Origin: Arthrobacter sp. Leaf141
GTDB taxonomy: Bacteria; Actinomycetota; Actinomycetes; Actinomycetales; Micrococcaceae
Direction: 5' to 3'
Assembly: GCF_001424565.1 (NCBI RefSeq)
Contig: NZ_LMOL01000006.1
Span: forward strand, 352-43,236
DNA: 42,885 nucleotides
The position numbers and the translations under genes were made by a program. The notes below the pieces were generated by a model. That model did no database searches, was not told the DNA's origin, and was given only the letters and a program-made list of their open reading frames with translations. How positions within the stretch are numbered: the stretch's first letter is position 1; each line of letters starts with the position of its first letter. Positions 6,979-15,577 of the stretch are shown in pieces.

Positions 6979-8043
6979 TCAGTAGAAATGCACGGGATCA
7001 ACCAGGTGCGGCAGCTCGCCGCCGGCCAGGAAGATGCCGAGGTTGGCGGAGAAGCGCTCCGCGATCAGCCGGTTTTCGGCGGCACTCAGCGCGGAAGTAT
7101 GCGGGGAGACCATCACCCGGGGATGGTCCCACAGCGGGCTTTCCTGCGGCAGGGGCTCCACAGCGAAGACGTCCAGGCAGGCGTAGGAGACCTGGCCGTT
7201 GTCCAGGGCCTCGAGCAGGGCATCCTCATCCACCACCGTGCCGCGGCCCACGTTGATGAAGACCGTTCCCGGCTTCATCGCAGCGAAAATCTCCCGGCTG
7301 AAGAGGCGCTCCGTGTACGGCGTGCCCGGCAGGGTGTTGACCACGGCGTCCGCGGTGGCGAGAAGCCCGGCCAGCCCGTCGTTGCCTGCTACCTCGTCGA
7401 TTCCTTCCAGCGGCTCAACGGTCCTCTTGGTCCCGCTGACCTTCATCCCCAAGGCGCGGGCCACACGTGCGGTTTCCAGGCCGATTTCGCCGAGCCCGGT
7501 GATGACCAGCCGCGAGCCGCTGACCAGCCTGGTGGGTGTCCGCAGTTCCGGCCACATCCGGTTCGACTGGTCCACCGCCAGCTCTGCGGAGCGCTTGAAG
7601 CCGTTCAGGATGCCCAGTGCGGCGAACTCCGCCAGCGGCAGGGCGTGGACGCCGGCGGAGGTGGTTACCTTGAACTTCTGCAGGCTTTCCAGGTCAAGGC
7701 CGGATGCCTTGACCGCTCCGCCGGCCCCTGCGGCCATGGCCTGGACCCATTGCAGGTGCGGGTTCTGCCGGGCCACTTGGGCCAGCCCGGCAGGGCTTTC
7801 GTTCGGCAGGCCGTAAAGGACCTGCGCCTGGTTGATCATGGCCCAGTAGCGCTCCTCCTGTTCGGGAGTGCGCCGGAAGTCCGGGTCGCCTGCGTGATCG
7901 GCCGGGAAGCGTTCCGGCGGCAGGAGGTCCGGCTGGTACAGGACGGTGACGGATGGGTGGGCGGCGCGGATGCTTTCAACCAGCTCAGCCTCGAGCGGTA
8001 CGGCAATGGCCACAGTAGGCGAAGTTGTCATACTGTTCATCAT
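6979..8043 (-). CDS. D-isomer-specific 2-hydroxyacid dehydrogenase
   Basis: A 354-residue NAD(P)-dependent enzyme that interconverts 2-hydroxy and 2-keto acids. The Rossmann motif GLGEIG lies at 183-188. The catalytic residues of the family are present: R267 in VGRGTV, E296 in DVFAVEP and H315 in SPHTSALS. The N-terminal 30 residues start MMNSMTTSPT; a second ATG at 8031 is an alternative start. No clear Shine-Dalgarno sequence precedes either. A TATCCT -10 candidate lies close upstream, so the leader is very short. It is divergent from the beta-hydroxyacid dehydrogenase gene across a TGTTCA/TGAACA repeat. Next to the idonate genes it may reduce 2-ketogluconate or a related keto acid, as GhrB does, but that is inference. 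Confidence 0.88.
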   Translation of the reverse strand: MMNSMTTSPTVAIAVPLEAELVESIRAAHPSVTVLYQPDLLPPERFPADHAGDPDFRRTPEQEERYWAMINQAQVLYGLPNESPAGLAQVARQNPHLQWVQAMAAGAGGAVKASGLDLESLQKFKVTTSAGVHALPLAEFAALGILNGFKRSAELAVDQSNRMWPELRTPTRLVSGSRLVITGLGEIGLETARVARALGMKVSGTKRTVEPLEGIDEVAGNDGLAGLLATADAVVNTLPGTPYTERLFSREIFAAMKPGTVFINVGRGTVVDEDALLEALDNGQVSYACLDVFAVEPLPQESPLWDHPRVMVSPHTSALSAAENRLIAERFSANLGIFLAGGELPHLVDPVHFY

Positions 8044-8072
8044 ACTGAATGGAGGCTAGGATATTGAACAGT
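8031..8072. promoter_or_regulatory. Divergent promoter region with ACTGTTCA / TGAACAGT half-sites
   Basis: ACTGTTCA (8032-8039) and TGAACAGT (8065-8072) are exact reverse complements separated by 25 bases. Each half equals one arm of the IclR promoter palindrome. On the minus strand TGTTCAA is followed by TATCCT, in the same register as TGTTCAA-TATAGT before the transporter gene. The left half-site overlaps the first codons of the leftward gene, so binding would affect it directly. Confidence 0.5.
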
Positions 8073-8110
8073 TTCGCACGATTTTGGCACAACGATGTGA
8101 GGTCACCAGC

Positions 8111-9040
8111 ATGCAGGACAACAACGTAGGCTTCGTGGGGCTGGGCCTGATGGGCCTGCCCATGGCGTCAAGCCTGGTACGCGGGGGCTGGCAGGTGACG
8201 GGATGGAACAGATCCCCGGGCCCGGTAGCGGAGCTCTGCAACCTGGGCGCCGCCGGGGCCGGGTCGGTCGCCGGCCTACGGGATCTGCCGGTGATCATTT
8301 TTATGCTTCCGGACCTTTCCCACATCGAGGACGCCGCGGCCGGCCTGCTGGCCGCCTGGCAGGCAAAGCCGCCGGAACCAGGCACCGTGCTGGTGGTCAT
8401 GAGCAGCGTTTCGCCACAGCGGGTCAGGGACTTCGGCCGCCGGGTGGAAACGGCCAGCGCCGGCAACGCCGCGGTAGTGGACGCGCCGGTCAGCGGCGGC
8501 ACGGCCGGCGCCACGGACGGGACCCTGGCCATCATGGCCGGCGGCACTGTTGACGACGTCGCCCGCATCACGCCCGTCCTCGCCGGCATGGGTACCACCG
8601 TCCGGCACCTCGGCGGACTCGGCTCGGGATCCTTGGCCAAGGCCTGCAACCAGCTCATCGTGGGAACCACGACGGCGGCGCTCGCCGAAGCTGCCGAACT
8701 CGCCGAGCGCTCCGGCATCGACGCCGGCGCACTTTTTGAGGTCCTGGCCGGTGGCCTGGCGGGAAGCCGGGTCCTGGACATCATGGGACCACGCCTGGTG
8801 GCCAAGGACTACCGGGTCACCGGACCCGCGAAGTTCATGCACAAGGACCTCACCTTTGTAGTGGAGTCTGCCCGGGTGGCCGGTGCGGCGGTCCCCCTGG
8901 CGGCGGCCGCCGTCGACCTCTATGCGGAACTCAAAACCCAGGGACTGGGTGACCAGGACCTGACGGTGGTCCGGCAGGCCATCTCACACCTCAGCGATCA
9001 GGCAGCCGCGCACGCGGCGGAAGGAAGCGTCACAGCATGA
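8111..9040 (+). CDS. Beta-hydroxyacid dehydrogenase (3-hydroxyisobutyrate / tartronate semialdehyde reductase family)
   Basis: A 309-residue NAD(P)-dependent enzyme. The ATG at 8111 is chosen because the NAD motif GFVGLGLMG then falls at 7-15, as in the family, and GAGG lies about ten bases upstream; a TTG at 8084 is less likely. DAPVSGGTAGATDGTLAIMAGG, from 124, is the substrate-binding loop (broken here only by prose), and K177 in GSGSLAKACNQ is the catalytic lysine. The second, all-helical domain follows. The stop overlaps the next ATG (ATGA), so it is coupled to the gluconate 5-dehydrogenase gene. Such enzymes reduce tartronate semialdehyde, succinate semialdehyde or 3-hydroxyisobutyrate-type substrates; the role in the idonate cluster is unclear. 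Confidence 0.88.
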   Translation: MQDNNVGFVGLGLMGLPMASSLVRGGWQVTGWNRSPGPVAELCNLGAAGAGSVAGLRDLPVIIFMLPDLSHIEDAAAGLLAAWQAKPPEPGTVLVVMSSVSPQRVRDFGRRVETASAGNAAVVDAPVSGGTAGATDGTLAIMAGGTVDDVARITPVLAGMGTTVRHLGGLGSGSLAKACNQLIVGTTTAALAEAAELAERSGIDAGALFEVLAGGLAGSRVLDIMGPRLVAKDYRVTGPAKFMHKDLTFVVESARVAGAAVPLAAAAVDLYAELKTQGLGDQDLTVVRQAISHLSDQAAAHAAEGSVTA

Positions 9041-9807
9041 ACGGACTTTTTGACCTCACAGGCCGGGTGGCGCTCGTCACCGGCTCCAGCCGCGGGATCG
9101 GAAACGCCCTGGCGCGCGCCCTGGCCGGCGCCGGGGCCACGGTTGTCCTCAACGGGCTGGACCCGGACCGGCTTAAATCAGCCGAGACTGCCATGGCCGG
9201 CGATTTTGCCCCGGGCCGGATCCACAGCGTGGCCTTTGACGTCACCAGCGACACCGCTGCGGCGTCCGGCGTCGCCTGGATCGAGGAAAACGTGGGCCCG
9301 CTGGACATTCTGGTCAACAACGCCGGCATCCAGCACCGCGTCCCCATGCTGGAGCTCGACGTCGCCGACTGGGAAAAAGTCATCGCCACCGACCTCACCA
9401 GCGCGTTCCTGGTGGGCAGGGAGGCCGCCCGGCACATGATCCCGCGCGGACGGGGGAAGATCATCAACATCTGCTCCGTCCAGACGGACCTGGCCCGCCC
9501 CACAATCGCCCCCTATATCGCGGCCAAAGGCGGCCTGCGCAACCTGACCCGTGCCATGACCGCCGAATGGGCAGCCTCCGGGCTCCAGATCAATGGCATA
9601 GCACCCGGCTACATCCATACCGAGATGACCCAGAACCTGGTGGATGATCCGGAGTTCAACTCCTGGATCCTCGGCAGGACGCCCGCGCACCGCTGGGGCA
9701 CCGTCCAGGACCTGGCCGGACCGGCCGTATGGCTTGCCTCCGCCGGCTCGGACTTTGTGAACGGGCAAACCATTTTCATCGACGGCGGAATGACGGTGGT
9801 GGTCTGA
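9037..9807 (+). CDS. idnO: SDR oxidoreductase, gluconate 5-dehydrogenase (IdnO) type
   Basis: A 256-residue short-chain dehydrogenase. The cofactor motif TGSSRGIG is at 15-22, NNAGI at 94-98, and the catalytic triad is S147, Y160 and K164 (YIAAK). LFDLTGRVALVTG at the N terminus and IAPGYIHTEMT, DDPEFNSWILGRTPAHRWG near the C terminus closely follow gluconate 5-dehydrogenases, which reduce 5-keto-D-gluconate to D-gluconate. Both ends overlap their neighbours by one to four bases (ATGA and TGATG), so it sits in the middle of a tight operon. The following L-idonate 5-dehydrogenase produces its substrate, which makes the assignment stronger than the fold alone would. Confidence 0.83.
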   Translation: MNGLFDLTGRVALVTGSSRGIGNALARALAGAGATVVLNGLDPDRLKSAETAMAGDFAPGRIHSVAFDVTSDTAAASGVAWIEENVGPLDILVNNAGIQHRVPMLELDVADWEKVIATDLTSAFLVGREAARHMIPRGRGKIINICSVQTDLARPTIAPYIAAKGGLRNLTRAMTAEWAASGLQINGIAPGYIHTEMTQNLVDDPEFNSWILGRTPAHRWGTVQDLAGPAVWLASAGSDFVNGQTIFIDGGMTVVV

Positions 9808-10859
9808 TGGAAACGCTGAACCTGCCCACTTCGGGACCGGCCATGGTGGCCTACGCCGCCGGGGACCTGCGCATCGAGGACGTGCCGCTGGTCCCGCCTG
9901 CAGCGGACCAGGCGGTGGTACAGATCCGCTACGGCGGTATCTGCGGCTCCGACCTGCACTACTGGCAGCACGGCGCGGCGGGGGAGTCGATCCTTAAAGC
10001 TCCGATGGTCCTGGGCCACGAGATCGTTGGGGTGGTGGCCCAGGCGGCCGCCGACGGTTCGGGTCCCGGCGTTGGGACGCCGGTGGCTGTCCATCCCGCC
10101 ACCCCGGGCCCGGGCGCCGCCCGCTACCCGGCGGACCGGCCCAACCTGTCACCGGGCTGCACCTACCTTGGCAGCGCTGCACAGTACCCGCACACAGACG
10201 GCGCCTTCAGGCGCTACGCCACGCTTCCCTCCCGGATGCTCCGGGAGCTGCCGGCCGGCCTGGACCTGCGGACAGCGGCGCTGATCGAACCGGCCAGCGT
10301 GGCCTGGCATGCGGTGGCACGTGCCGGGGAGGTAGTGGGGAAGACCGCACTGGTGATCGGCTGCGGCCCCATCGGTGCGCTCGCCGTTGCCGTCCTCCGC
10401 CGGGCCGGGGCCGCCACGATCGTTGCCGTTGACGTGCATCCCAGGCCTTTGGAGATTGCCGCCGCCGTCGGTGCGGACAGGGTCCTGCAGGCAGGGGACA
10501 CCGGAGCCATCACCGCTGTGGAAGCTGACGTGGTGATCGAATCCTCCGGCAGCCACCATGGGCTGGCTTCGGCCATCAAGGGTGCAGCCCGCGGCGGACG
10601 GGTGGTGATGGTGGGGCTTCTGCCCTCCGGTCCGCAGCCGGTGCACATCTCGCTGGCCATCACGCGGGAACTGGAACTGGTGGGCTCCTTCCGGTTCAAC
10701 GACGAGATCACCGACGTCATCGGCGCCCTCGCCGATGGCAGCTTGCGGATAGGCCCGGTAATTACCCACGAATTCCCGCTGGAGCGGGGGCTCGAGGCCT
10801 TTGAGGTGGCCCGGAACTCCGCAGTGTCAGGGAAGGTCCTGCTGGATTTCGGACCGTAG
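9807..10859 (+). CDS. idnD: L-idonate 5-dehydrogenase, zinc-type alcohol dehydrogenase family
   Basis: A 350-residue medium-chain dehydrogenase that oxidises L-idonate to 5-keto-D-gluconate. The ATG overlaps the upstream stop (TGATG). The catalytic-zinc ligands are visible as C46 in GGICGSDLHYW and H71/E72 in GHEIVG; GCGPIG at 185-190 and an acidic residue about 20 further on form the NAD site. FLGSAxxxPHxDGxF-like LGSAAQYPHTDGAF around 121-134 is characteristic of IdnD. Oddly, the structural-zinc lobe (about 95-118), which normally carries four cysteines, has only C118; proline and glycine replace the rest. The structural zinc is therefore probably absent. It ends 16 bp before the convergent GntR gene. 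Confidence 0.84.
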   Translation: METLNLPTSGPAMVAYAAGDLRIEDVPLVPPAADQAVVQIRYGGICGSDLHYWQHGAAGESILKAPMVLGHEIVGVVAQAAADGSGPGVGTPVAVHPATPGPGAARYPADRPNLSPGCTYLGSAAQYPHTDGAFRRYATLPSRMLRELPAGLDLRTAALIEPASVAWHAVARAGEVVGKTALVIGCGPIGALAVAVLRRAGAATIVAVDVHPRPLEIAAAVGADRVLQAGDTGAITAVEADVVIESSGSHHGLASAIKGAARGGRVVMVGLLPSGPQPVHISLAITRELELVGSFRFNDEITDVIGALADGSLRIGPVITHEFPLERGLEAFEVARNSAVSGKVLLDFGP

Positions 10860-10875
10860 CGGTCCCGGCGGGCCG

Positions 10876-11601
10876 TCAGCGATTGACGGGAATGAAGACC
10901 CTGGGCTGCTCGGTCCAGGTGTCCGCCATCCTTGTCATGGTCCGGCGCATGATCCGCTCCGAGCCCTCCCGGGCCGCCGCGCCATCGCCCCTCGCGATCG
11001 CCTCCGCGACATCCACATGCCACTGCAGCGCCGCCTCGTGCGGGTGGTCCGGCATCAGTCCGTGGACGGTCCTGCCCGTCAGCGTCTCGGCCACCTGGCC
11101 CATAAGGTTGGCGAACATCTCGTTGCCGGACCCGGAGAGCAGCAGCGAATGGAACGCAATGTCCAGCTCCAGGAACCGGGGCACGTCGCCGTTGTGGCCG
11201 GCGTCGCGCATGGCACGTGCCACCTGCACCAGTTCCAGCCGAAGCGGTGCCGGCGCGTTCGCGGCTGCCAGTTCGGCCGCGGCAGGCTCCACGGCCGACC
11301 GCAGTTCCGCCAGGGACCTCAACTGGGCGCCGCGGGCGTCGCTGGCCAGGCGCCAGCGGATCACCTGGGCATCAAAAGGGTTCCAGCGGCCCGCGGGAAG
11401 CACCCGGATGCCCACCCGCTTGGTGGTTTCCACCAAGCCGAGCGACTGCAGCACCCGGACCGCCTCCCGGATCACGGACCGGGAAACCTTGAGCTCCACC
11501 TCGAGCTGCTCAGCGAGCATCACGTGTCCGGCAGGCAGCTCACCGGAGATGATGCGGGTGCCAAGATTCTCGATGGCACGGTGGTGCAGGCTGCTGGTCA
11601 T
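10876..11601 (-). CDS. GntR-family transcriptional regulator with FCD domain
   Basis: A 241-residue repressor-type protein. The open frame extends upstream to 11814, but the ATG at 11601 (after GGAGG, with a short two-base spacer) gives the normal family start MTSSLHHRAIENLGTRI. The winged helix (about 8-70) includes ELPAGHVMLAEQLEVEL and SRSVIREAVRVLQSLGLV. The helical FCD domain (about 85-215) has the metal/ligand residues of the type in LELDIAFHSLLL and later histidines (HGLMPDH, WHVDVAEAI). GntR/FCD proteins commonly sense gluconate and other sugar acids. It is divergent from gnd and convergent with idnD, so it probably controls gluconate or idonate metabolism. Confidence 0.9.
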   Translation of the reverse strand: MTSSLHHRAIENLGTRIISGELPAGHVMLAEQLEVELKVSRSVIREAVRVLQSLGLVETTKRVGIRVLPAGRWNPFDAQVIRWRLASDARGAQLRSLAELRSAVEPAAAELAAANAPAPLRLELVQVARAMRDAGHNGDVPRFLELDIAFHSLLLSGSGNEMFANLMGQVAETLTGRTVHGLMPDHPHEAALQWHVDVAEAIARGDGAAAREGSERIMRRTMTRMADTWTEQPRVFIPVNR

Positions 11602-11684
11602 GGCCTCCAGCCTAGTGCGGTCTGCTCCGGCGGCAGGCTCCGGCCGGGACCGCCTGCGACACAATGGGTTCCATAACGTGGGCG

Positions 11685-11713
11685 TTACTTCCCTGTTACC
11701 GGATGAATATATA
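11685..11713 (+). promoter_or_regulatory. Probable gnd promoter
   Basis: TTACTT (11685-11690), a 17-base spacer and TATATA (11708-11713) form a good sigma-70-type promoter. It lies about 90 bases upstream of the gnd ATG, leaving an untranslated leader of roughly 85 bases. An AT-rich patch here stands out from the surrounding GC-rich DNA. Confidence 0.5.
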
Positions 11714-11804
11714 TGCTTTATTACGACCCTTGGATCTGCGAACGCACTTCTGCATCCGGAAACCGGCCTTCGCATCCGTCGCACAGTACAAATTGGAGTT
11801 TTAG

Positions 11805-13241
11805 ATGTCTGCACACATCGGTGTCACCGGCCTCGCGGTGATGGGCGCCAACCTCGCCCGCAACCTGGCCCGCAACGGCTTCACGGTGGCCCTGCACAAC
11901 AGGTCCGTCGAAAAGACGGACGCGCTTCTGGCCAAGCACGGCACGGACGGCGAGTTCATCCGGACCGAAACCCTGCAGGAACTCGTCGATTCGCTGGAAA
12001 AGCCCCGCCGGGTCCTGATCATGGTGAAGGCCGGCAAGCCGGTTGACTCTGTCATCGAGCAGCTCGAACCGCTCCTGGAAGCAGGCGACATCATCATCGA
12101 CGCCGGCAACTCGCACTACGAAGACACCCGCCGCCGCGAGGCTGCACTGGCCAAGAAGGACCTGCACTTTGTAGGCGTTGGCGTCTCCGGCGGCGAAGAA
12201 GGCGCCCTCAACGGCCCCTCCATCATGCCGGGCGGTTCCAAAGAGTCCTACAAGGCCCTGGGCCCGCTGCTGGAAAAAATCTCCGCCAAGGTCGATGGCG
12301 AGCCCTGCTGCGCCTGGGTCGGCACCGACGGCGCCGGCCACTTCGTCAAGATGGTCCACAACGGCATCGAGTACGCCGACATGCAGGTCATCGGCGAAGC
12401 CTTCGACCTGCTCCGCTCCGGTGCGGGCATCGAACCTGCCGAGCAGGCCAAAATCTTCACCGAGTGGAACAAGGGCGAACTGTCCTCCTTCCTGATCGAG
12501 ATCTCCGCCGAGGTCCTGGGCCACGTGGACGCCAAGACCGGCAAGCCGTTCGTTGACGTTGTGGTGGACGCCGCAGGCCAGAAGGGCACCGGCCGTTGGA
12601 CCGTCATCTCGGCCCTGGAACTCGGCTCGCCGGTCTCCGGCATCGCCGAGTCCGTGTTCGCCCGCGCACTGTCCTCGCAGGCCGGCCAGCGCAAGCTGGG
12701 CCAGGAACTGCTGGCAGGCCACGAGGCCAACGTCGAAATCCCGGAAACCTTTGTGGAGGATGTCCGCCAGGCGCTTTACGCCTCCAAGCTGGTTTCCTAC
12801 GCCCAGGGCCTGGACATGCTGACCTCCGCCGCGAAGGAGTACAGCTGGGACCTCAAGCTGGACGAGATCGCTTCCCTGTGGCGGGCCGGCTGCATCATCC
12901 GCGCCGAGCTGCTCAAGGACATCACCAAGGCCTACGCCGCCGAGGACAAGCCCGCCAACCTGCTGTTCGCCCCCGCGTTCACCGAAGCGATCGCCGGTGC
13001 CCTGCCGGCATGGCGCCGCGTGGTGGCCACCGCGGTGCAGCTGGGCATTCCGGTCCCCGTGTTCTCCTCCTCGCTGGCCTACTACGACGGCCTGCGCCGC
13101 AAGCGTGTTGCAGCAGCCCTCATCCAGGGCCAGCGTGACCTCTTTGGCGCCCACACCTACGGCCGCGTCGACTCCGAAGGCACGTTCCACACCCTCTGGG
13201 GCGAGGACAAGTCCGAAATCGAAGCCGTGGACACACACTGA
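11805..13241 (+). CDS. gnd: 6-phosphogluconate dehydrogenase, decarboxylating
   Basis: A 478-residue enzyme of full length for the long (dimeric, NADP-type) family. It oxidatively decarboxylates 6-phosphogluconate to ribulose 5-phosphate. The cofactor motif GLAVMGANLARN is at 9-20. VGVSGGEEGALNGPSIMPGG, from about 125, is the substrate loop, and K182 with N186 and E189 in GHFVKMVHNGIEY are catalytic or substrate-binding residues. The C-terminal region contains the GQKGTGRWT segment and ends in a polar tail. GGAG precedes the ATG by eight bases. Gluconate made by IdnO would reach this enzyme through a gluconate kinase, which is not in the window. Confidence 0.97.
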   Translation: MSAHIGVTGLAVMGANLARNLARNGFTVALHNRSVEKTDALLAKHGTDGEFIRTETLQELVDSLEKPRRVLIMVKAGKPVDSVIEQLEPLLEAGDIIIDAGNSHYEDTRRREAALAKKDLHFVGVGVSGGEEGALNGPSIMPGGSKESYKALGPLLEKISAKVDGEPCCAWVGTDGAGHFVKMVHNGIEYADMQVIGEAFDLLRSGAGIEPAEQAKIFTEWNKGELSSFLIEISAEVLGHVDAKTGKPFVDVVVDAAGQKGTGRWTVISALELGSPVSGIAESVFARALSSQAGQRKLGQELLAGHEANVEIPETFVEDVRQALYASKLVSYAQGLDMLTSAAKEYSWDLKLDEIASLWRAGCIIRAELLKDITKAYAAEDKPANLLFAPAFTEAIAGALPAWRRVVATAVQLGIPVPVFSSSLAYYDGLRRKRVAAALIQGQRDLFGAHTYGRVDSEGTFHTLWGEDKSEIEAVDTH

Positions 13242-13259
13242 CGTCCCCGCGCTGAAACA

Positions 13260-13300
13260 CCAAGGGCCGGCAGTTCCGAAACGGAACTGCCGGCCCTTGG
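13260..13300. terminator. Bidirectional hairpin between gnd and cysE
   Basis: A perfect 19-bp inverted repeat (CCAAGGGCCGGCAGTTCCG at 13260-13278 and its complement at 13282-13300) with an AAA loop. It lacks a strong T-run but sits between convergent genes, where it can terminate both. Confidence 0.8.
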
Positions 13301-13325
13301 CCGTTAAAGTCCTGACCGGGTTGGG

Positions 13326-13910
13326 TCAGATCCGGTATTCGATGTCGTATTCGGCCGGGTCAACGGCAGGCTTGGTTTCAAGCTGCGCATCGCGGTGCCG
13401 CCACCGGCCGGGGATGCCGGTCACAATGGACTCAGGCGGAGCGTCCTTGACCACCACGGCATTGGCACCCACGGCACTGTCCCGGCCGATGGTGATGGGG
13501 CCCAGGATCTTGGCGCCGGCGCCGATGGTGACGCGGTCCCCAATGGTGGGGTGCCGCTTGATGCGTGCCAGCGAACGGCCGCCCAGCGTCACGCCGTGGT
13601 AAATCATCACGTCCTCGCCGATCTCGGCGGTTTCCCCGATGACCACGCCCATGCCGTGGTCAATGAAGAACCTGCGGCCCACTGTGGCACCCGGATGGAT
13701 TTCAATGCCGGTCCAGGACCGTCCCAGCTGGGACAGCAGCCGCGCGGGGAACCGCAGGGAAGGGTTCTGCCACATGCGGTGGGTCAGCCGGTGGATCCAG
13801 ATGGCATGCAGGCCGGAATAAGCGAAAAAGTTCTCGAAAGAACCCCGGGCCGCCGGGTCGTGGGACCGGGCGGCCTCGAGGTCTTCCTTCAGTCTTGCAA
13901 AAAAGCGCAC
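13326..13910 (-). CDS. cysE: Serine O-acetyltransferase
   Basis: A 194-residue enzyme that acetylates L-serine with acetyl-CoA, the first step of cysteine synthesis. The GTG at 13910 starts [20 protein letters not shown], the usual N terminus of short CysE proteins; the longer open frame runs back into cysK. The helical N-terminal part (1-65) is followed by a left-handed beta-helix of hexapeptide repeats. D84/H85 in FIDHGMG and H105 in IYHGVTLGG are the active-site residues. The tail after PGRWRHRD is acidic and could contain the CysK-binding end, which terminates in YRI; a C-terminal isoleucine is the usual anchor in the cysteine synthase complex. It is 40 bp downstream of cysK. Confidence 0.94.
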   Translation of the reverse strand: MRFFARLKEDLEAARSHDPAARGSFENFFAYSGLHAIWIHRLTHRMWQNPSLRFPARLLSQLGRSWTGIEIHPGATVGRRFFIDHGMGVVIGETAEIGEDVMIYHGVTLGGRSLARIKRHPTIGDRVTIGAGAKILGPITIGRDSAVGANAVVVKDAPPESIVTGIPGRWRHRDAQLETKPAVDPAEYDIEYRI

Positions 13911-13950
13911 AAAGTACTTTCTACAGGAAACGCTGTGGTGTTCGGCCTGA

Positions 13951-14886
13951 TCAGCCGCGGATGTCGTCATAGAGGACGGTGGAGATGTAACGCTCGCCGA
14001 AATCGCACACGATCGCGACAATCAGCTTGCCGGCATTCTCCGGGCGCTTTGCCAGTTCCAGGGCACCCCACACAATGGCGCCGGAGGAGATGCCGCCCAG
14101 GATGCCCTCTTTGATGCCCAGCTCGCGGGCAACGCGGACGGAGTCCTCCAGCGTGGCGTCCAGTACCTCGTCATAGATGTTGGTGTCCAGGATTTCGGGG
14201 ACGAAGTTGGCGCCGAGGCCCTGGATCTTGTGCGGGCCCGGGGCGCCGCCGTTGAGGATCGCGGAGTCCTTCGGCTCGACGGCGACGATCTGGATGCCGG
14301 GCTTGCGTTCCTTGAGGACCTGGCCCACGCCGGTTACGGTTCCACCGGTTCCCACGCCGGCAACAAAGATGTCCACCTTGCCGTCGGTGTCGGACCAGAT
14401 TTCCTCGGCCGTGGTGGTGCGGTGGACTTCGGGGTTGGCCTCATTGGCGAACTGCTGGGCCCAGATGGAGTTCGGCGTGTTGGCAACGATCTCCTGGGCC
14501 TTCTCGACGGCGCCGCGCATGCCTTCGGAGCCCGGGGTCAGGACGATTTCCGCACCGTAGGCGCGCAGCATCACGCGGCGCTCGGTGGACATGGTTTCCG
14601 GCATCGTGAGGATGACCTTGTAGCCGCGGGCAGCGCCCACCATGGCCAGGGCAATGCCGGTGTTGCCCGACGTGCCTTCAACGATGGTGCCGCCGGGCTT
14701 CAGGGCACCTGACTTTTCGGCGGCGTTGACAATTGCCACACCGATGCGGTCCTTGACGCTGTTGGCAGGGTTGTAGAACTCCAGCTTGACGGCGACGGTG
14801 GCGTCGAGGCCCTCGCTGAGCCGGTTCAGCCTTACCAGCGGGGTTCCGCCAACCAGCTGCGTTACATCGTCATAGATCCGTGCCAT
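13951..14886 (-). CDS. cysK: Cysteine synthase A (O-acetylserine sulfhydrylase)
   Basis: A 311-residue PLP enzyme that makes L-cysteine from O-acetylserine and sulfide. K45 in NSVKDR is the PLP lysine, TSGNTG at 72-77 binds the substrate carboxylate, and [12 protein letters not shown], near 175, holds the cofactor phosphate. The length is typical. It heads a cysK-cysE operon on the minus strand. There is no strong ribosome binding site; a small inverted repeat (AGATA-CGCC-TATCT) lies five bases upstream of the ATG. Confidence 0.96.
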   Translation of the reverse strand: MARIYDDVTQLVGGTPLVRLNRLSEGLDATVAVKLEFYNPANSVKDRIGVAIVNAAEKSGALKPGGTIVEGTSGNTGIALAMVGAARGYKVILTMPETMSTERRVMLRAYGAEIVLTPGSEGMRGAVEKAQEIVANTPNSIWAQQFANEANPEVHRTTTAEEIWSDTDGKVDIFVAGVGTGGTVTGVGQVLKERKPGIQIVAVEPKDSAILNGGAPGPHKIQGLGANFVPEILDTNIYDEVLDATLEDSVRVARELGIKEGILGGISSGAIVWGALELAKRPENAGKLIVAIVCDFGERYISTVLYDDIRG

Positions 14887-14890
14887 GTGC

Positions 14891-14904
14891 AGATACGCCT
14901 ATCT
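14891..14904. promoter_or_regulatory. Inverted repeat directly upstream of cysK
   Basis: AGATA-CGCC-TATCT is a 5-bp inverted repeat with a four-base spacer, occupying the place of the cysK ribosome binding site. It could be an operator or a translational control element; no regulator is assigned. Confidence 0.3.
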
Positions 14905-14951
14905 CTGAGTGTGAATACTGAGGTCAGCCTAACGAGGCCGCGTAATGCTGG

Positions 14952-15476
14952 CTAAGCGTTAAGCCATGCAGAGTAATATTTCCTGGCCTTCGCGAGCTTG
15001 GGGTTGATGATCACCTGGCAGTACCCCTGCTCGGGGTGTTTGCCGTAGTAGTCCTGGTGGTAATCCTCGGCCACGTGGAACCGGGGGAGCCGGCTGACCT
15101 CCGTGACGATCGGATGGGACCACAGGGCCTGGTTACGGTCAATGGCCTCTTCGAAGAGGATCTTTTCCTCCGTGGTCTCGTAGAACATTGACGAGCGGTA
15201 CTGGGTGCCCACGTCGTAGCCCTGGCGGTTCAGGGTGGTGGGGTCGTGCAGCGCGAAGAACATGTCCAGGATGACTTCCGCCGGGATGATGTCCTCGTCG
15301 AAGGTCACCGCCACCACCTCCGCATGCCCCGTGGTGCCGTTGCACACGGAGTAGTAGTCCGGCCGGGGATCATGCCCGCCGGTATAGCCGGACACCACCG
15401 AGCTCACGCCCTTGGTTTTCTGGTAAACGGCGTCGAGGCACCAGAAACAGCCTCCGCCCAGAACAAAAGTTTTCAT
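14952..15476 (-). CDS. msrA: Peptide methionine-S-sulfoxide reductase MsrA
   Basis: A 174-residue cytosolic repair enzyme that reduces the S-epimer of methionine sulfoxide. LGGGCFWCLDAVYQ contains the catalytic C10 in the family signature GCFWC, with C13 as a candidate recycling cysteine and another near 155 (GYCQVI). GHAEVVAVTFDE and HDPTTLNRQGYDVGTQYRS are further signature blocks. GAGGA lies next to the ATG. It is 65 bp upstream of cysK on the same strand, so the sulfur amino-acid genes may share a transcript. Confidence 0.96.
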   Translation of the reverse strand: MKTFVLGGGCFWCLDAVYQKTKGVSSVVSGYTGGHDPRPDYYSVCNGTTGHAEVVAVTFDEDIIPAEVILDMFFALHDPTTLNRQGYDVGTQYRSSMFYETTEEKILFEEAIDRNQALWSHPIVTEVSRLPRFHVAEDYHQDYYGKHPEQGYCQVIINPKLAKARKYYSAWLNA

Positions 15477-15577
15477 GTCCTCTTCAATGGTTGAGCGTGC
15501 CGGATGATTCCCGGCACAGCAAGGCGCGGCTGCCCGGGCACGCTCCCCGGGACCCGCGATGGGGTAAAACTAAGACT

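Noticed and set aside
5508..7001. 497-codon minus-strand open frame over the transporter
   Set aside because: It is the complement of a clear MFS gene; the Gln/His/Asp-rich product is typical of a shadow of GC-rich membrane-protein codons.
11721..13238. 505-codon minus-strand open frame over gnd
   Set aside because: gnd is certain on the plus strand and the minus product has no recognisable domain.
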